Assembly: GCA_017744755.1 (NCBI GenBank)
Contig: JAGIAU010000037.1
Span: forward strand, 1-13,606
DNA: 13,606 nucleotides
Direction of reading: 5' to 3'
Source of the DNA: Microbacteriaceae bacterium
GTDB lineage: Bacteria > Actinomycetota > Actinomycetes > Actinomycetales > Microbacteriaceae
Shown here in pieces: positions 1 through 6,637 of this stretch (position 1 is the first letter of the stretch; every line of letters begins with the position of its first letter). The translations under genes were made by a program, and so were the position numbers. Below the pieces are notes generated by a model. The model was given only the letters and a program-made list of their open reading frames with translations, made no database searches and was not told where the DNA came from.

Positions 1-327
1 CTTCTGGATGGTCTGGAAGTTGGTGAGGAGGCCGCCGAGCCAGCGCTCGTTGACGTAGGGCTGGCCGACGCGCTGCGCCTGCTCCGCGATGACCTCCTGG
101 GCCTGCTTCTTGGTGCCGACGAAGAGGACGGTGCCGCCGTGGGCGACGGTCTCCTTGACGAAGTCGTACGCCTTGTCGATGTAGGCGAGCGACTGCTGCA
201 GGTCGATGATGTAGATGCCCGAGCGCTCGGTGAAGATGAAGCGCTTCATCTTCGGGTTCCAGCGGCGGGTCTGGTGCCCGAAGTGCACGCCGCTGTCGAG
301 CAGCTGGCGGATGGTGACGACGGCCAT
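1..327 (-). CDS. rpsB: 30S ribosomal protein S2, 5' part (3' end outside window)
   Basis: Reads from ATG at 327-325 leftward to the window edge, giving the first 109 residues. The N-terminus MAVVTIRQLLDSGVHFGHQT and the later stretches RRWNPKM, ERSGIYIIDL and FVGTKKQA are hallmark S2 sequences. S2 is a late-assembling small-subunit protein that binds at the 30S head-body junction and is needed for mRNA binding. The family is usually about 250-300 residues, so well over half of the gene lies outside the window, probably followed by tsf (EF-Ts), its usual partner. A ribosome-binding site, GAGAGGAAG, lies just upstream of the ATG. The gene is divergent from the M23 peptidase gene and is preceded by a leader of about 208 nt with several hairpins. 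Identity is certain; only the 3' end is unseen. Confidence 0.97.
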   Translation of the reverse strand, partial: MAVVTIRQLLDSGVHFGHQTRRWNPKMKRFIFTERSGIYIIDLQQSLAYIDKAYDFVKETVAHGGTVLFVGTKKQAQEVIAEQAQRVGQPYVNERWLGGLLTNFQTIQK

Positions 328-535
328 GGCCGACTTCCTCTCTCGCGGGCCGGAGCCCGCATCTCCTCGCACGCGCGGGATCGCCCGTCGTGCGGTTTCT
401 CAGTTGTGCTGCCGGGCTCGGATCGGCTCGGCACCTGGCGTTCCGGAGTCCCCCGCCCTGCTCGCCGAGGTGGCTGGCGGGACTGATGGGTTCGGCCGTT
501 GCGTGAACGCGCGAAGTCACTTCTCGCGAAGTGCG
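328..535 (-). promoter_or_regulatory. Long structured 5' leader of rpsB
   Basis: With a start site about 7 nt downstream of the TAGCAT box, the rpsB mRNA would carry a leader of about 208 nt. Inverted repeats seen by eye, in transcription order: 533-528/523-518, 6 bp closed by a GCGA (GNRA-type) tetraloop right at the predicted 5' end; 483-476/457-448, about 8 bp with a 2-nt bulge; 394-368, a nested 5 bp + 4 bp hairpin; and 360-355/350-345, a perfect GCGGGC/GCCCGC stem with a UCCG loop immediately before the ribosome-binding site. S2 represses its own operon through leader RNA in some bacteria, so autoregulation is a reasonable inference. No known leader class is recognised, and a random G+C-rich sequence also yields some stems. 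Confidence 0.45.
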
Positions 536-539
536 ACGT

Positions 540-550
540 CCATGCTAGCA
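540..550 (-). promoter_or_regulatory. rpsB promoter, extended -10 (TGCTAGCATGG)
   Basis: On the minus strand TGC precedes TAGCAT, giving an extended -10 box at 547-542 followed by GG. No convincing -35 lies 17-18 bp upstream (GGCCCG). The 11-mer closely resembles the TGGCAGAATGG found upstream of rplS and rpsP in this same window, which supports it as the promoter of a ribosomal protein gene. Confidence 0.6.
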
Positions 551-696
551 GGCGCGGCCGTGCGGCGGGCCGGCAGCGACCGCTTGACCAGGTGAATTCT
601 CGGGGCGAACCCCTCCCATGGCGGCACTCGTCGAGTCCATCCACATTGCGACCACCCGGCCGAGCGGGACCCGGCCTGCGATGGCACGATCACGGG
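551..696. other. Remainder of the rpsB / M23 divergent intergenic region
   Basis: Together with the rpsB leader, this completes a 369-bp stretch (328-696) without a gene. I see no credible coding sequence here. The plus frame upstream of 697 is open back to about 499 but is arginine-rich and looks like read-through of G+C-rich non-coding DNA. The sequence near 682-690 (TGG then CACGAT) is a weak candidate -10 for the M23 gene, 6 nt from its ATG. Confidence 0.5.
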
Positions 697-1290
697 ATGG
701 CACGAGGGATGCGGAACGCGCTTCGAGGGCTCGCCGTCGGCATCGCGCTCGGCATGGCGCTGCCGGCGCTGTCCGCCGCCGGAGCCGAGGCCGGGCGAGC
801 TTCGGCCGGCGGCTCGCTCGCGACGGTTCGGGCGCCAGCCGCGCCCGGCGGACCTCCCGCCGCGGATGCGAGCACGGGACGCGCCTGGTCGTGGCCGGTC
901 GCGGCGCCGCGGCGAGTGCTCCGCGCGTTCATCGGACCGCCGCAGCCCTGGATGCCGGGACATCGCGGCATCGACGTCGCCGCCGTCGAGGAGGGGGTGG
1001 TGCTCGCGCCCGCCGACGGCGTCGTCCGATTCGCGGGCACCGTCGTGGATCGCGGCGTCCTGTCGATCGACCACGGCGGCGGCGTGCTGTCGAGCTACGA
1101 GCCCGTCGTGCCGCTCGTCGCGACAGGCGATCCGGTCGTAGCCGGCCAGATCGTGGCGTCGATCGCGCCCGGCCACTGCGCGCCCGGTTGCCTGCATGTC
1201 GGCGTCCGGCACGACGGGGCCTACCGGAACCCGCTGCTGTGGTTCGGCGGCGCCGAGTGGCCCGTGCTCCTGCCGACGCGACCCGACTAG
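697..1290 (+). CDS. Secreted M23-family (LytM-like) peptidase
   Basis: A 197-residue exported protein. An N-terminal signal peptide is visible (RN near residue 6, hydrophobic stretch at about 9-29, Ala-rich cleavage region), followed by a low-complexity Ala/Pro linker to about residue 62 and an M23 beta-barrel domain from about 66 to 190. HRGID at 89-93 provides the HxxxD zinc ligands and IDHGGG near 124-129 is a conserved strand. The final motif reads CLHVGVR: the usual HxH is C165-L-H167, so one of the two histidines is replaced. M23 enzymes cut peptidoglycan cross-bridges, but related proteins also act only as amidase activators, and the substitution leaves either possible. The start at 697 puts the signal peptide at the N-terminus; ATG at 709 is an in-frame alternative. 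A peptidase gene next to rpsB is common in Actinobacteria. It converges with xerC. Confidence 0.85.
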   Translation: MARGMRNALRGLAVGIALGMALPALSAAGAEAGRASAGGSLATVRAPAAPGGPPAADASTGRAWSWPVAAPRRVLRAFIGPPQPWMPGHRGIDVAAVEEGVVLAPADGVVRFAGTVVDRGVLSIDHGGGVLSSYEPVVPLVATGDPVVAGQIVASIAPGHCAPGCLHVGVRHDGAYRNPLLWFGGAEWPVLLPTRPD

Positions 1291-1379
1291 CACCTGCCTG
1301 CCTTCGAGCCTTTCCGGGACTGATCCCCCGGAAAGGACTCCCGGGGGAATCGCAGAATCCCCGGAAGGACCGCAGGTGC
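1290..1379. terminator. Folded convergent intergenic element (probable bidirectional terminator)
   Basis: The gap between the convergent M23 and xerC genes is almost entirely inverted repeats. Stem A is a perfect 10-bp pairing of 1309-1318 with 1327-1336 (CCTTTCCGGG/CCCGGAAAGG) with an 8-nt loop. Stem B pairs 1341-1346 with 1359-1364 (CCGGGG/CCCCGG), plus a G-T pair. Both are enclosed by an 8-bp outer pairing of 1290-1297 with 1372-1379 (GCACCTGC/GCAGGTGC), so either strand can form a three-way junction. No T-tract follows, which is common for actinobacterial terminators. Acting as a two-way transcription stop is inference from position and symmetry. Confidence 0.6.
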
Positions 1380-1389
1380 AGGCGCTGGC

Positions 1390-2343
1390 TCAGGCGCGCG
1401 GGTGGGCCCTGCCGTAGCTCTCGCGGAGCTTCTCGATGCTCACATGCGTATAGCGCTGCGTGGTCCCGAGGCTCGTGTGACCCAGGAACTCCTGGACCAC
1501 ACGAAGATCGGCGCCTCCGTCGAGCAGATGCGTGGCGGCGGCATGCCGGAGCGTGTGCGGGCCGCGTGGACCCGCCGAGCCCTCGGCCGGCAGCAGCCGC
1601 TCGACGAGCGCGTAGACGGCGCGCGTCCCGATCCGCCCGCCGCGCACCCCGAGGAAGAGGGCTCGCTCGATCGCCGGGCTGATCCGGCCGGAGCTCCGAT
1701 GGCCGGGAGCGTGCACGGGATCGGGTGCAGGAAGCATCGCCGAGCGGATCCCGCACCACCGCTCGAGCGCGGCCGCCGCCGGGAAGCCGAACGGGACGAC
1801 CCGCTCCTTCGCGCCCTTGCCGAGGACGCGCACGCGGCGCTCCGCGAGGTCGAGGTCGCCCTCGTCCAGTCCGACGAGCTCACTGACGCGGAGCGCCGAG
1901 GCGTAGAGCAGCTCGACGATGGCGAGATCCCGCACCGCGACGGGATCGCCCTCCTCCGCGGCGGCCTCGAGGCGCTTGAAGATGTCGTCCGCCTGAGCCC
2001 GGCTCGGGACCCGCGGCAGCCGCAGACCCGGTCGCGGGGCGCGCACCCGGATCGCCGGATCGGCCTCGATCGCGCCATCGCGGGCGAGCGCGGCGAAGAA
2101 CCCCCGGACGGCGGCGGCCCGCCTCGCCATGGTGGCCCGTGACGCGCCCTCGTCGTCGAGCGATGCGAGCCATTCGCGGAGCAGATCAAGTCGGACGTCG
2201 GCGAGCTCGTGCACGCCCCGCTTCTCCGCGAACGCCGCCAGGCTGGCCAGATCGCCGCCGTATGCGCGGAGCGTGTGCGCGCTCAGCCCGCGCTCGACCG
2301 CGAGCCGGTCGAGCCAGCCCTCGATCGTCGCAGCCCATGTCAT
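1390..2343 (-). CDS. xerC: Site-specific tyrosine recombinase XerC
   Basis: A 317-residue tyrosine recombinase. The N-terminal SAM-like core-binding domain (about 1-95) includes LSAHTLRAYGGDL and the catalytic domain runs from about 115 to 310. All catalytic residues are present: R152 (ALRVSEL), K176 (GKGAKER), H263 and R266 (HTLRHAAATHLL), H289 (LGHTSLGTTQRYTH) and the nucleophile Y298. With XerD it resolves chromosome dimers at dif near the terminus under FtsK control. Length and position, downstream of dprA and beside the rpsB region, match the actinobacterial housekeeping XerC rather than a phage integrase. The ATG at 2343 (MTWAATIEGWLDRL) is chosen because the family normally begins here; the longer open frame upstream runs into non-coding and metallophosphoesterase sequence. 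The 113-nt gap upstream holds a 6-bp hairpin, and no clear ribosome-binding site is seen. Confidence 0.95.
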   Translation of the reverse strand: MTWAATIEGWLDRLAVERGLSAHTLRAYGGDLASLAAFAEKRGVHELADVRLDLLREWLASLDDEGASRATMARRAAAVRGFFAALARDGAIEADPAIRVRAPRPGLRLPRVPSRAQADDIFKRLEAAAEEGDPVAVRDLAIVELLYASALRVSELVGLDEGDLDLAERRVRVLGKGAKERVVPFGFPAAAALERWCGIRSAMLPAPDPVHAPGHRSSGRISPAIERALFLGVRGGRIGTRAVYALVERLLPAEGSAGPRGPHTLRHAAATHLLDGGADLRVVQEFLGHTSLGTTQRYTHVSIEKLRESYGRAHPRA

Positions 2344-2361
2344 GCGTCCATCGTCCTGCCG

Positions 2362-2380
2362 GACGGCTCGGCTCGCCGTC
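2362..2380 (-). terminator. Hairpin between the metallophosphoesterase gene and xerC
   Basis: A perfect 6-bp inverted repeat, GACGGC (2362-2367) and GCCGTC (2375-2380), with a 7-nt loop. It lies in the 113-nt gap after the metallophosphoesterase stop and 18 nt before the xerC ATG. There is no T-run, so it could be a weak terminator, an mRNA processing or stability element, or chance in G+C-rich DNA. The rest of the gap shows nothing recognisable. Confidence 0.35.
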
Positions 2381-2456
2381 GCGACACGACACAGCGGGAC
2401 TCGGCGGGGCACCCGTGCGGTGTGACACGGCGGCGGGCGCGGGCTGCAGGCCGCCC

Positions 2457-3467
2457 CTAGGCCGTCGCCGACGGAGCACCGGGCGATGCACCGAGCGCCG
2501 CCTCCGCGAGGCCGCCGTCGGCGAGCCCGGCCTCTGCGAGCGCGGCGGCGGCCCGCGCCTCGCCCCCCTTCCGTGAGAACATCTCGCGCCGCTCCTCGGG
2601 CGAGATCCGCCCGACATGCGCGAAGGCCTCCGGCGCGATCCCGCTGATGAGCTCGGCGCCGGCGATCGGCATCGTCGTGTGGACGAGCCGGTCCTCGTAG
2701 ACGCTGACGATGTCGATCGACTGTCCGGCATCGACCCCGGCGAGCAGCCGCGGGTTGGCGAGGGCCATGGTGTAGCAGGTGGCGGAGGCGACCGAGACCG
2801 GCACACCCGCGAACGTGGAATGCGTCGAATAGTGCAGATGACCGCCGAGGATCCCCCGAACATCGGTGCCGCGGACGACCTCGGCGAGCGCCGACTGGTC
2901 CTGCAGCTCGATGACGGAGAACAGCTCGTCGAGCGGCGTCGGGATCGGCGGGTGGTGCATCGTGAGCAGCGTGCCATGCGGCGCCGGCGACGCCAGCTGC
3001 TCGGCGAGCCACTGCAGTTGCGCAGGGTCGAGCTCGCCGTGGTGGTAGCCGGGGACGCTCGTGTCGAGAGCGATGATGCGCAGTCCGCCGACGTCGTAGA
3101 CCCGGTCCTGCGGCACGGTCGCACCATTCCCGTCCGGTCCGTGATCGCCGAACAGGTGCCGCGCGTACGGCGCCCGCTCGTCGTGGTTGCCCATGCCCCA
3201 GATGAGCTGGGCGCCCATGCGGGCCGCGACCGGGACCACCGCGGCGGCGAGCCGCTCGTACGCGTCGTCCTCGCCGAGGTCGGCGAGGTCGCCCGTGAAC
3301 ACGATCGCGTCGGGCCGGATCGGCGAGCCCTCGAGCAGCTCGAGCGCCTCGCGCAGGTGCGCGACGGTGTCGACGCTGCCGTACAGCAGCCCTCCGCCGG
3401 AGAGCAGATGCGGATCGGAGAAGTGGGCGATCGTGTGCGACGGGGCTGGATGCTGACCGAGCTGCAT
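2457..3467 (-). CDS. Calcineurin-like metallophosphoesterase (CpdA/Icc-like)
   Basis: A 336-residue cytoplasmic-looking protein with the complete dinuclear-metal phosphoesterase signature: D18-x-H20 (SDPH), D60 (FTGDLAD), N94-H95-D96 (GNHDE), H171/H172 (MHHPP) and H210-x-H212 (GGHLH). This arrangement, with DxH at the very N-terminus, is that of class III cyclic-nucleotide phosphodiesterases of the CpdA/Icc type. Cyclic AMP is thus a possible substrate, but the family also hydrolyses other phosphodiesters and monoesters. After about residue 295 comes an Ala/Gly/Glu-rich tail, probably disordered. The gene starts 4 nt after the dprA stop and has no Shine-Dalgarno sequence; instead TAGCGT sits 6 nt before the ATG, which suggests an internal leaderless promoter. 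It separates dprA from xerC, which are usually closer neighbours. The fold is sure, the substrate is not. Confidence 0.88.
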   Translation of the reverse strand: MQLGQHPAPSHTIAHFSDPHLLSGGGLLYGSVDTVAHLREALELLEGSPIRPDAIVFTGDLADLGEDDAYERLAAAVVPVAARMGAQLIWGMGNHDERAPYARHLFGDHGPDGNGATVPQDRVYDVGGLRIIALDTSVPGYHHGELDPAQLQWLAEQLASPAPHGTLLTMHHPPIPTPLDELFSVIELQDQSALAEVVRGTDVRGILGGHLHYSTHSTFAGVPVSVASATCYTMALANPRLLAGVDAGQSIDIVSVYEDRLVHTTMPIAGAELISGIAPEAFAHVGRISPEERREMFSRKGGEARAAAALAEAGLADGGLAEAALGASPGAPSATA

Positions 3468-3471
3468 GCGT

Positions 3472-4746
3472 TCACGCTATCGCGCCCCCGCCGGCCGTCG
3501 AAGGCGCGCGGGACCGGTCGGCGACGGCCCGGACCCAGCCGGTCTCGCGACGCTCCACGACATCCGCGACCTCGAGGGCGCCGAGGACGCCGAGGACCGC
3601 GGCGACGGCCATGCCGCTCGAGCGGGCGATCTCGTCCGGAGTCCGGGCCCGCCGCGGTCCGAGCGCGTCGAGGACCCGGATGACGTCCGGATCGGCTGCC
3701 GTACGGGGCGTCTCGTCATCGGGCGGCGCTCCGCCGGCGAGCTGCAGCACCTCGTCGACCGAGGTGACGCAGACCGCATCCTGCTCTCGGAGCAGCCGGT
3801 GGCAGCCGGCGGACATCGCGCTCGTCACCGGCCCGGGCACGACCCCCACCGGGCGCCCGATCGTGAACGCGTGGTGCGCGGTGTTGAGCGACCCGGAGCG
3901 CAGGCCCGCCTCCACCACGACGGTGGCATCGCTCACCGCCGCGAGGAGCCGGTTCCGGGTGAGAAAGCGCACGCGAGTGGGCGGCACGCCCGGAGGCACC
4001 TCGGCGATGAGCAGTCCCGTGTCGCCGACGCGGCTCAACAGGTCCGCGTTCCCCGCGGGGTAGTAGCGGTCGAGGCCGCCCGCGAGGAATGCTGCGGTCA
4101 GCCCGTCGGCGGCGAGCGCGGAGCGATGCGCGGCAGCGTCGATCCCGTAGGCGCCGCCCGAGACGACGGGCACGTCGCGCTCGGCGATGCCGCCGGCGAG
4201 CTCGGTCGCGACGTGCTCGCCGTAGCCGGTGGCCGCGCGGGCGCCGACGATCGCGACGGAACCCGCGAGGGCCGGGAGACGCGCCGGGTCGCCGCGCAGC
4301 CAGAGGGCGACGGGTGCCGCAGGCCCGAGGAGCGCGAACCCCTCCGGCCACGCCGGATCGCCGGGGAGCGCCGCGCGGAGGCCGAGCTCCGCCGCGTACT
4401 CGATCGAGCGCACGACCGGACGCGCCGCGACTCGCGGCCGCCATCGCGCGAACGCGTCTCCCGCCACCTGCTCCGCACGCCGTCTCGCCACCCCGTCGGC
4501 GAGCAGGAGCGCGACCGCCGGTCCGGGATCGTCGGCGATGACGCTCTCGAGCGCCCTTCGTGCGCCGAGCCCGGCGATGACCTGGCCCGCCACCTGGTCG
4601 GCGGGCTCGATGAGGACCGTCCATGCGAGCCGGGCGAACGCCTCCGCGGTCGCCTCGGACTCCGGTGCGCCGTCGTCGTCCTCGACGCCGCGAACCGATG
4701 CGACGAGCCCCCGGACGATCTCCGCGTCGAGCTCGAAGAGCTTCAT
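3472..4746 (-). CDS. dprA: DNA-processing protein DprA
   Basis: A 424-residue DprA/Smf. Residues 1-110 are a variable N-terminal helical region. The Rossmann-like DprA core (about 120-340) carries VAIVGARAATGYG at 164-176, SGGAYGID at 196-203, the GGLDRYYPAGN loop at 223-233, FLTRNR at 261-266 and the GSLNTA motif at 285-290. Residues 352-405 form the C-terminal winged-helix domain. DprA binds incoming single-stranded DNA and loads RecA during natural transformation; in species not known to be competent its role is unclear. The ATG overlaps the comM stop in an ATGA arrangement, so translation is probably coupled. Slightly longer than the minimal family because of the extended N- and C-terminal parts. 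Identification is firm. Confidence 0.95.
   Translation of the reverse strand: MKLFELDAEIVRGLVASVRGVEDDDGAPESEATAEAFARLAWTVLIEPADQVAGQVIAGLGARRALESVIADDPGPAVALLLADGVARRRAEQVAGDAFARWRPRVAARPVVRSIEYAAELGLRAALPGDPAWPEGFALLGPAAPVALWLRGDPARLPALAGSVAIVGARAATGYGEHVATELAGGIAERDVPVVSGGAYGIDAAAHRSALAADGLTAAFLAGGLDRYYPAGNADLLSRVGDTGLLIAEVPPGVPPTRVRFLTRNRLLAAVSDATVVVEAGLRSGSLNTAHHAFTIGRPVGVVPGPVTSAMSAGCHRLLREQDAVCVTSVDEVLQLAGGAPPDDETPRTAADPDVIRVLDALGPRRARTPDEIARSSGMAVAAVLGVLGALEVADVVERRETGWVRAVADRSRAPSTAGGGAIA
3474..3479 (-). promoter_or_regulatory. Candidate leaderless -10 (TAGCGT) of the metallophosphoesterase gene
   Basis: On the minus strand TAGCGT spans 3479-3474 and is followed by 6 nt and then the ATG. 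Its last base is the first base of the dprA TGA stop. No ribosome-binding site lies between box and start, consistent with a leaderless message starting at or next to the A of the ATG. No -35 is evident. Support is the shared form and spacing with other starts in this window. Confidence 0.4.
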
Positions 4747-6278
4747 GCCGCCACCGCCGTACGGAAGCCGAGCGCGGTCGACACCTCGGTCGCCCCCGGC
4801 GAGCTCCTGCCGTCCAGGTCGCTCACGGTCCAGGCCACCCGGACGACCTTGTCGTAGCCCCGCATCGTGATCCTCCCCTTCTCGAGCGCTCGATCCAGGT
4901 CAGCGGTCGCCGATCGCGACAGACGGTGCTCTCGGGCGCGGAGCCACGCGCCGGCGACGTCGGCGTTCCGCCGCCAGGGCGTGCCGCGCAGCCGCTCGGC
5001 TGCGGTCGCGCGGGCGTTCACCACCCGCGCGGCGGCAGCCGAGCTGGTCAGGCGTCCGGCACGGTCGGCCGCGGCCCGCATCGCGACCGCGGTGATGCGC
5101 CGTACCGTGAGCTGGATGTCGACCCGGTCGAGCAGCGGACCGGAGAGCCTGCCGAGATAGCGGCGGCGAGCCATCGGGGTGCAGGCGCATTCCGCGTCGC
5201 CGAGGCGCCCGCACGGACACGGGTTCGCCGCGAGGACGAGCTGGACGTTCGCGGGGAAGCGGGCGACGGCGTTCGCCCGCTGAATCGTGATCTCGCCGGA
5301 CTCGAGCGGCTGGCGGAGCGCATCGAGGGCCACGCGGCTGAACTCCGGGCACTCGTCGAGGAAGAGGATCCCATTGGCGGCGCGGGCGATCGCGCCCGGG
5401 CGGATGATCCCGGTGCCGCCGCCGATGATCGCGGGCGCCGAGGCGGTGTGGTGGGGCGCCTCGAAGGGCGGCACCGTCGGCAGCGCGAGGACCGGCAGAC
5501 CGCTGAGCGAGCGCACCGAGGCGCATTCGATCGCCGCCTCCATGTCGAGCGGCGGGAGGATGCCGGGCAGCCGCATCGCCAGCATCGTCTTGCCGGCACC
5601 CGGCGGTCCCAGCAGGAAGAGATGATGACCCCCGGCTGCTGCGGTCACGAGCGCCTGAACCGCCTCCTCGTTCCCGACGACGTCCTGGAGGTCGGGCAGG
5701 TGCTCCGACTCGTCCACCGGGGCCGAGGCCGCGGGATCCTCCTCGGTCTCGTCGTCCGGGTCGAGATCGGCGCCGTGCCAGATGGCCGCCTCCCGCAGCG
5801 ATCGCACCGGGACGACCCGGATGCCGTCGACGAGCTCGGCCTCCCGGCGCGCGACGGCGGGCACCATGATCGTCGTCCGCCCTGCCCGCTGAGCCGCGAG
5901 CACGGCCGGGAGCACCCCGGGAACCGCGCGGACGCGACCGTCCAGCCCGAGCTCGCCGATGTGCACCACGCTCGCGACCGACTCGGGCCGGACGATCCCG
6001 CCCGCGGCGAGCATGGCGAGCGCGATCCCGAGGTCGAAGCCGGAGCCGTGCTTCGGCAGCGCCGCGGGCGACAGGTTGACGGTGAACCGCTTGCTCGGCA
6101 GCCGGCACTCGGAATTGGCGGTCGCCGACCGGATCCGGTCCTTCGCCTCGTTGAGCGAGGCGTCGGGAAGGCCGATCAGGTTGACGTACGGGATGCCGTC
6201 CCCCTGATCGACCTCGATGTCGACGAGCTCCCCGTGCATCCCGATGAGCGCCATCGCGCTCGTGCGCGCGACCGGCAT
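4743..6278 (-). CDS. comM: ComM/YifB family Mg-chelatase-like AAA+ ATPase
   Basis: A 511-residue protein of the usual YifB/ComM length. The N-terminal Lon-protease-like fold (about 20-170) includes VNLIGLPDASLNEAKDRI and VNLSPAALPKHGSGFDLGIAL. An acidic linker (about 171-192) is followed by the AAA+ domain with VVGNEEA, Walker A GPPGAGKT at 224-231, the HHTAS motif at 276-280, IIGGG and Walker B ILFLDE at 304-309. A cysteine cluster CPCGRLGDAECAC at 354-366 (CxC-x7-CxC) is characteristic and may bind metal. In competent bacteria ComM is a hexameric helicase promoting branch migration during recombination of transforming DNA. Its ATG overlaps the yraN stop by one base (TGATG), with a purine-rich GAGGGGG upstream, and its stop overlaps dprA. 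The GGCATGA region fixes the start; the longer open frame upstream is the antisense-free continuation through yraN. Confidence 0.95.
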   Translation of the reverse strand: MPVARTSAMALIGMHGELVDIEVDQGDGIPYVNLIGLPDASLNEAKDRIRSATANSECRLPSKRFTVNLSPAALPKHGSGFDLGIALAMLAAGGIVRPESVASVVHIGELGLDGRVRAVPGVLPAVLAAQRAGRTTIMVPAVARREAELVDGIRVVPVRSLREAAIWHGADLDPDDETEEDPAASAPVDESEHLPDLQDVVGNEEAVQALVTAAAGGHHLFLLGPPGAGKTMLAMRLPGILPPLDMEAAIECASVRSLSGLPVLALPTVPPFEAPHHTASAPAIIGGGTGIIRPGAIARAANGILFLDECPEFSRVALDALRQPLESGEITIQRANAVARFPANVQLVLAANPCPCGRLGDAECACTPMARRRYLGRLSGPLLDRVDIQLTVRRITAVAMRAAADRAGRLTSSAAAARVVNARATAAERLRGTPWRRNADVAGAWLRAREHRLSRSATADLDRALEKGRITMRGYDKVVRVAWTVSDLDGRSSPGATEVSTALGFRTAVAA

Positions 6279-6637
6279 CAGCGCACCCCCTCGAGGTGCT
6301 CGATGACGGCGCGCTCGCCCCGGCGCCCGAGGACGACGGCGACGGCATCGACTCGGACCGCCGCCCCTGCGCGCTCGTGGGCCGCGCACCAGGCCCAGCC
6401 GAGCCGGTAGACCCGCTCGAGCTTCCGCCGATCGATCGCCTCGAAGGGGTGCCCGAAGTCGAGGGAGGTCCGCGTCTTCACCTCGACGGCGACGACCTGT
6501 CCCCGGTCGAGGGTGACGAGGTCGAGCTCGCCGCGCGGGCAGCGCCAGTTCCGGTCGAGGACGCGATGCCCGCCCGCCGTCAGATAGTCGGCGGCGAGCT
6601 GCTCGCCGCGCCTGCCGAGTTCGATGTTCCGTGCCAT
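6278..6637 (-). CDS. yraN: YraN family (UPF0102) nuclease-like protein
   Basis: A 119-residue protein of standard length for UPF0102. Conserved elements are LGRRGEQLAADYL near the N-terminus, the RNWRCPRGELDLV block (E37, D39) and VAVEVKTRTS (E52, K54). Together these make the E-x-D...E-x-K core of a restriction-endonuclease-like fold. The biochemical role is unsettled; its constant company with comM and dprA suggests DNA processing (inference). The stop codon overlaps the comM start by one base, so the two are translationally coupled. The ATG at 6637 lies inside a 9-bp inverted repeat, and CATCGT 6 nt upstream is only a weak -10. No Shine-Dalgarno sequence is visible. Confidence 0.9.
   Translation of the reverse strand: MARNIELGRRGEQLAADYLTAGGHRVLDRNWRCPRGELDLVTLDRGQVVAVEVKTRTSLDFGHPFEAIDRRKLERVYRLGWAWCAAHERAGAAVRVDAVAVVLGRRGERAVIEHLEGVR

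Noticed and set aside
685..690. CACGAT as the M23 leaderless -10
   Set aside because: Spacing (6 nt) fits the local pattern, but the hexamer matches the YAGNNT form poorly and such A....T hexamers are common by chance, so it is not listed as a promoter feature.
499..696. N-terminal extension of the M23 protein back to an ATG at 499
   Set aside because: The extra 66 residues are Arg/Pro-rich and would put the signal peptide in the middle of the protein. The region also carries the rpsB promoter on the other strand.
1390..2343. Tyrosine recombinase as an integrase of a mobile element
   Set aside because: It has XerC length and motifs, sits in its conserved housekeeping context, and no attachment-site repeats, excisionase or cargo genes are seen.
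2344..3012. Upstream extension of xerC
   Set aside because: The extension is antisense-like read-through of metallophosphoesterase sequence in another frame. XerC proteins begin a few residues before the SAM-like domain, matching the ATG at 2343.
4623..6410. Very long open plus-strand frame antisense to dprA and comM
   Set aside because: It is Arg/Asp/Gly-rich low-complexity sequence with no domain motif. G+C-rich genes leave antisense frames open by codon bias, and the minus strand carries unmistakable ComM and DprA motifs.
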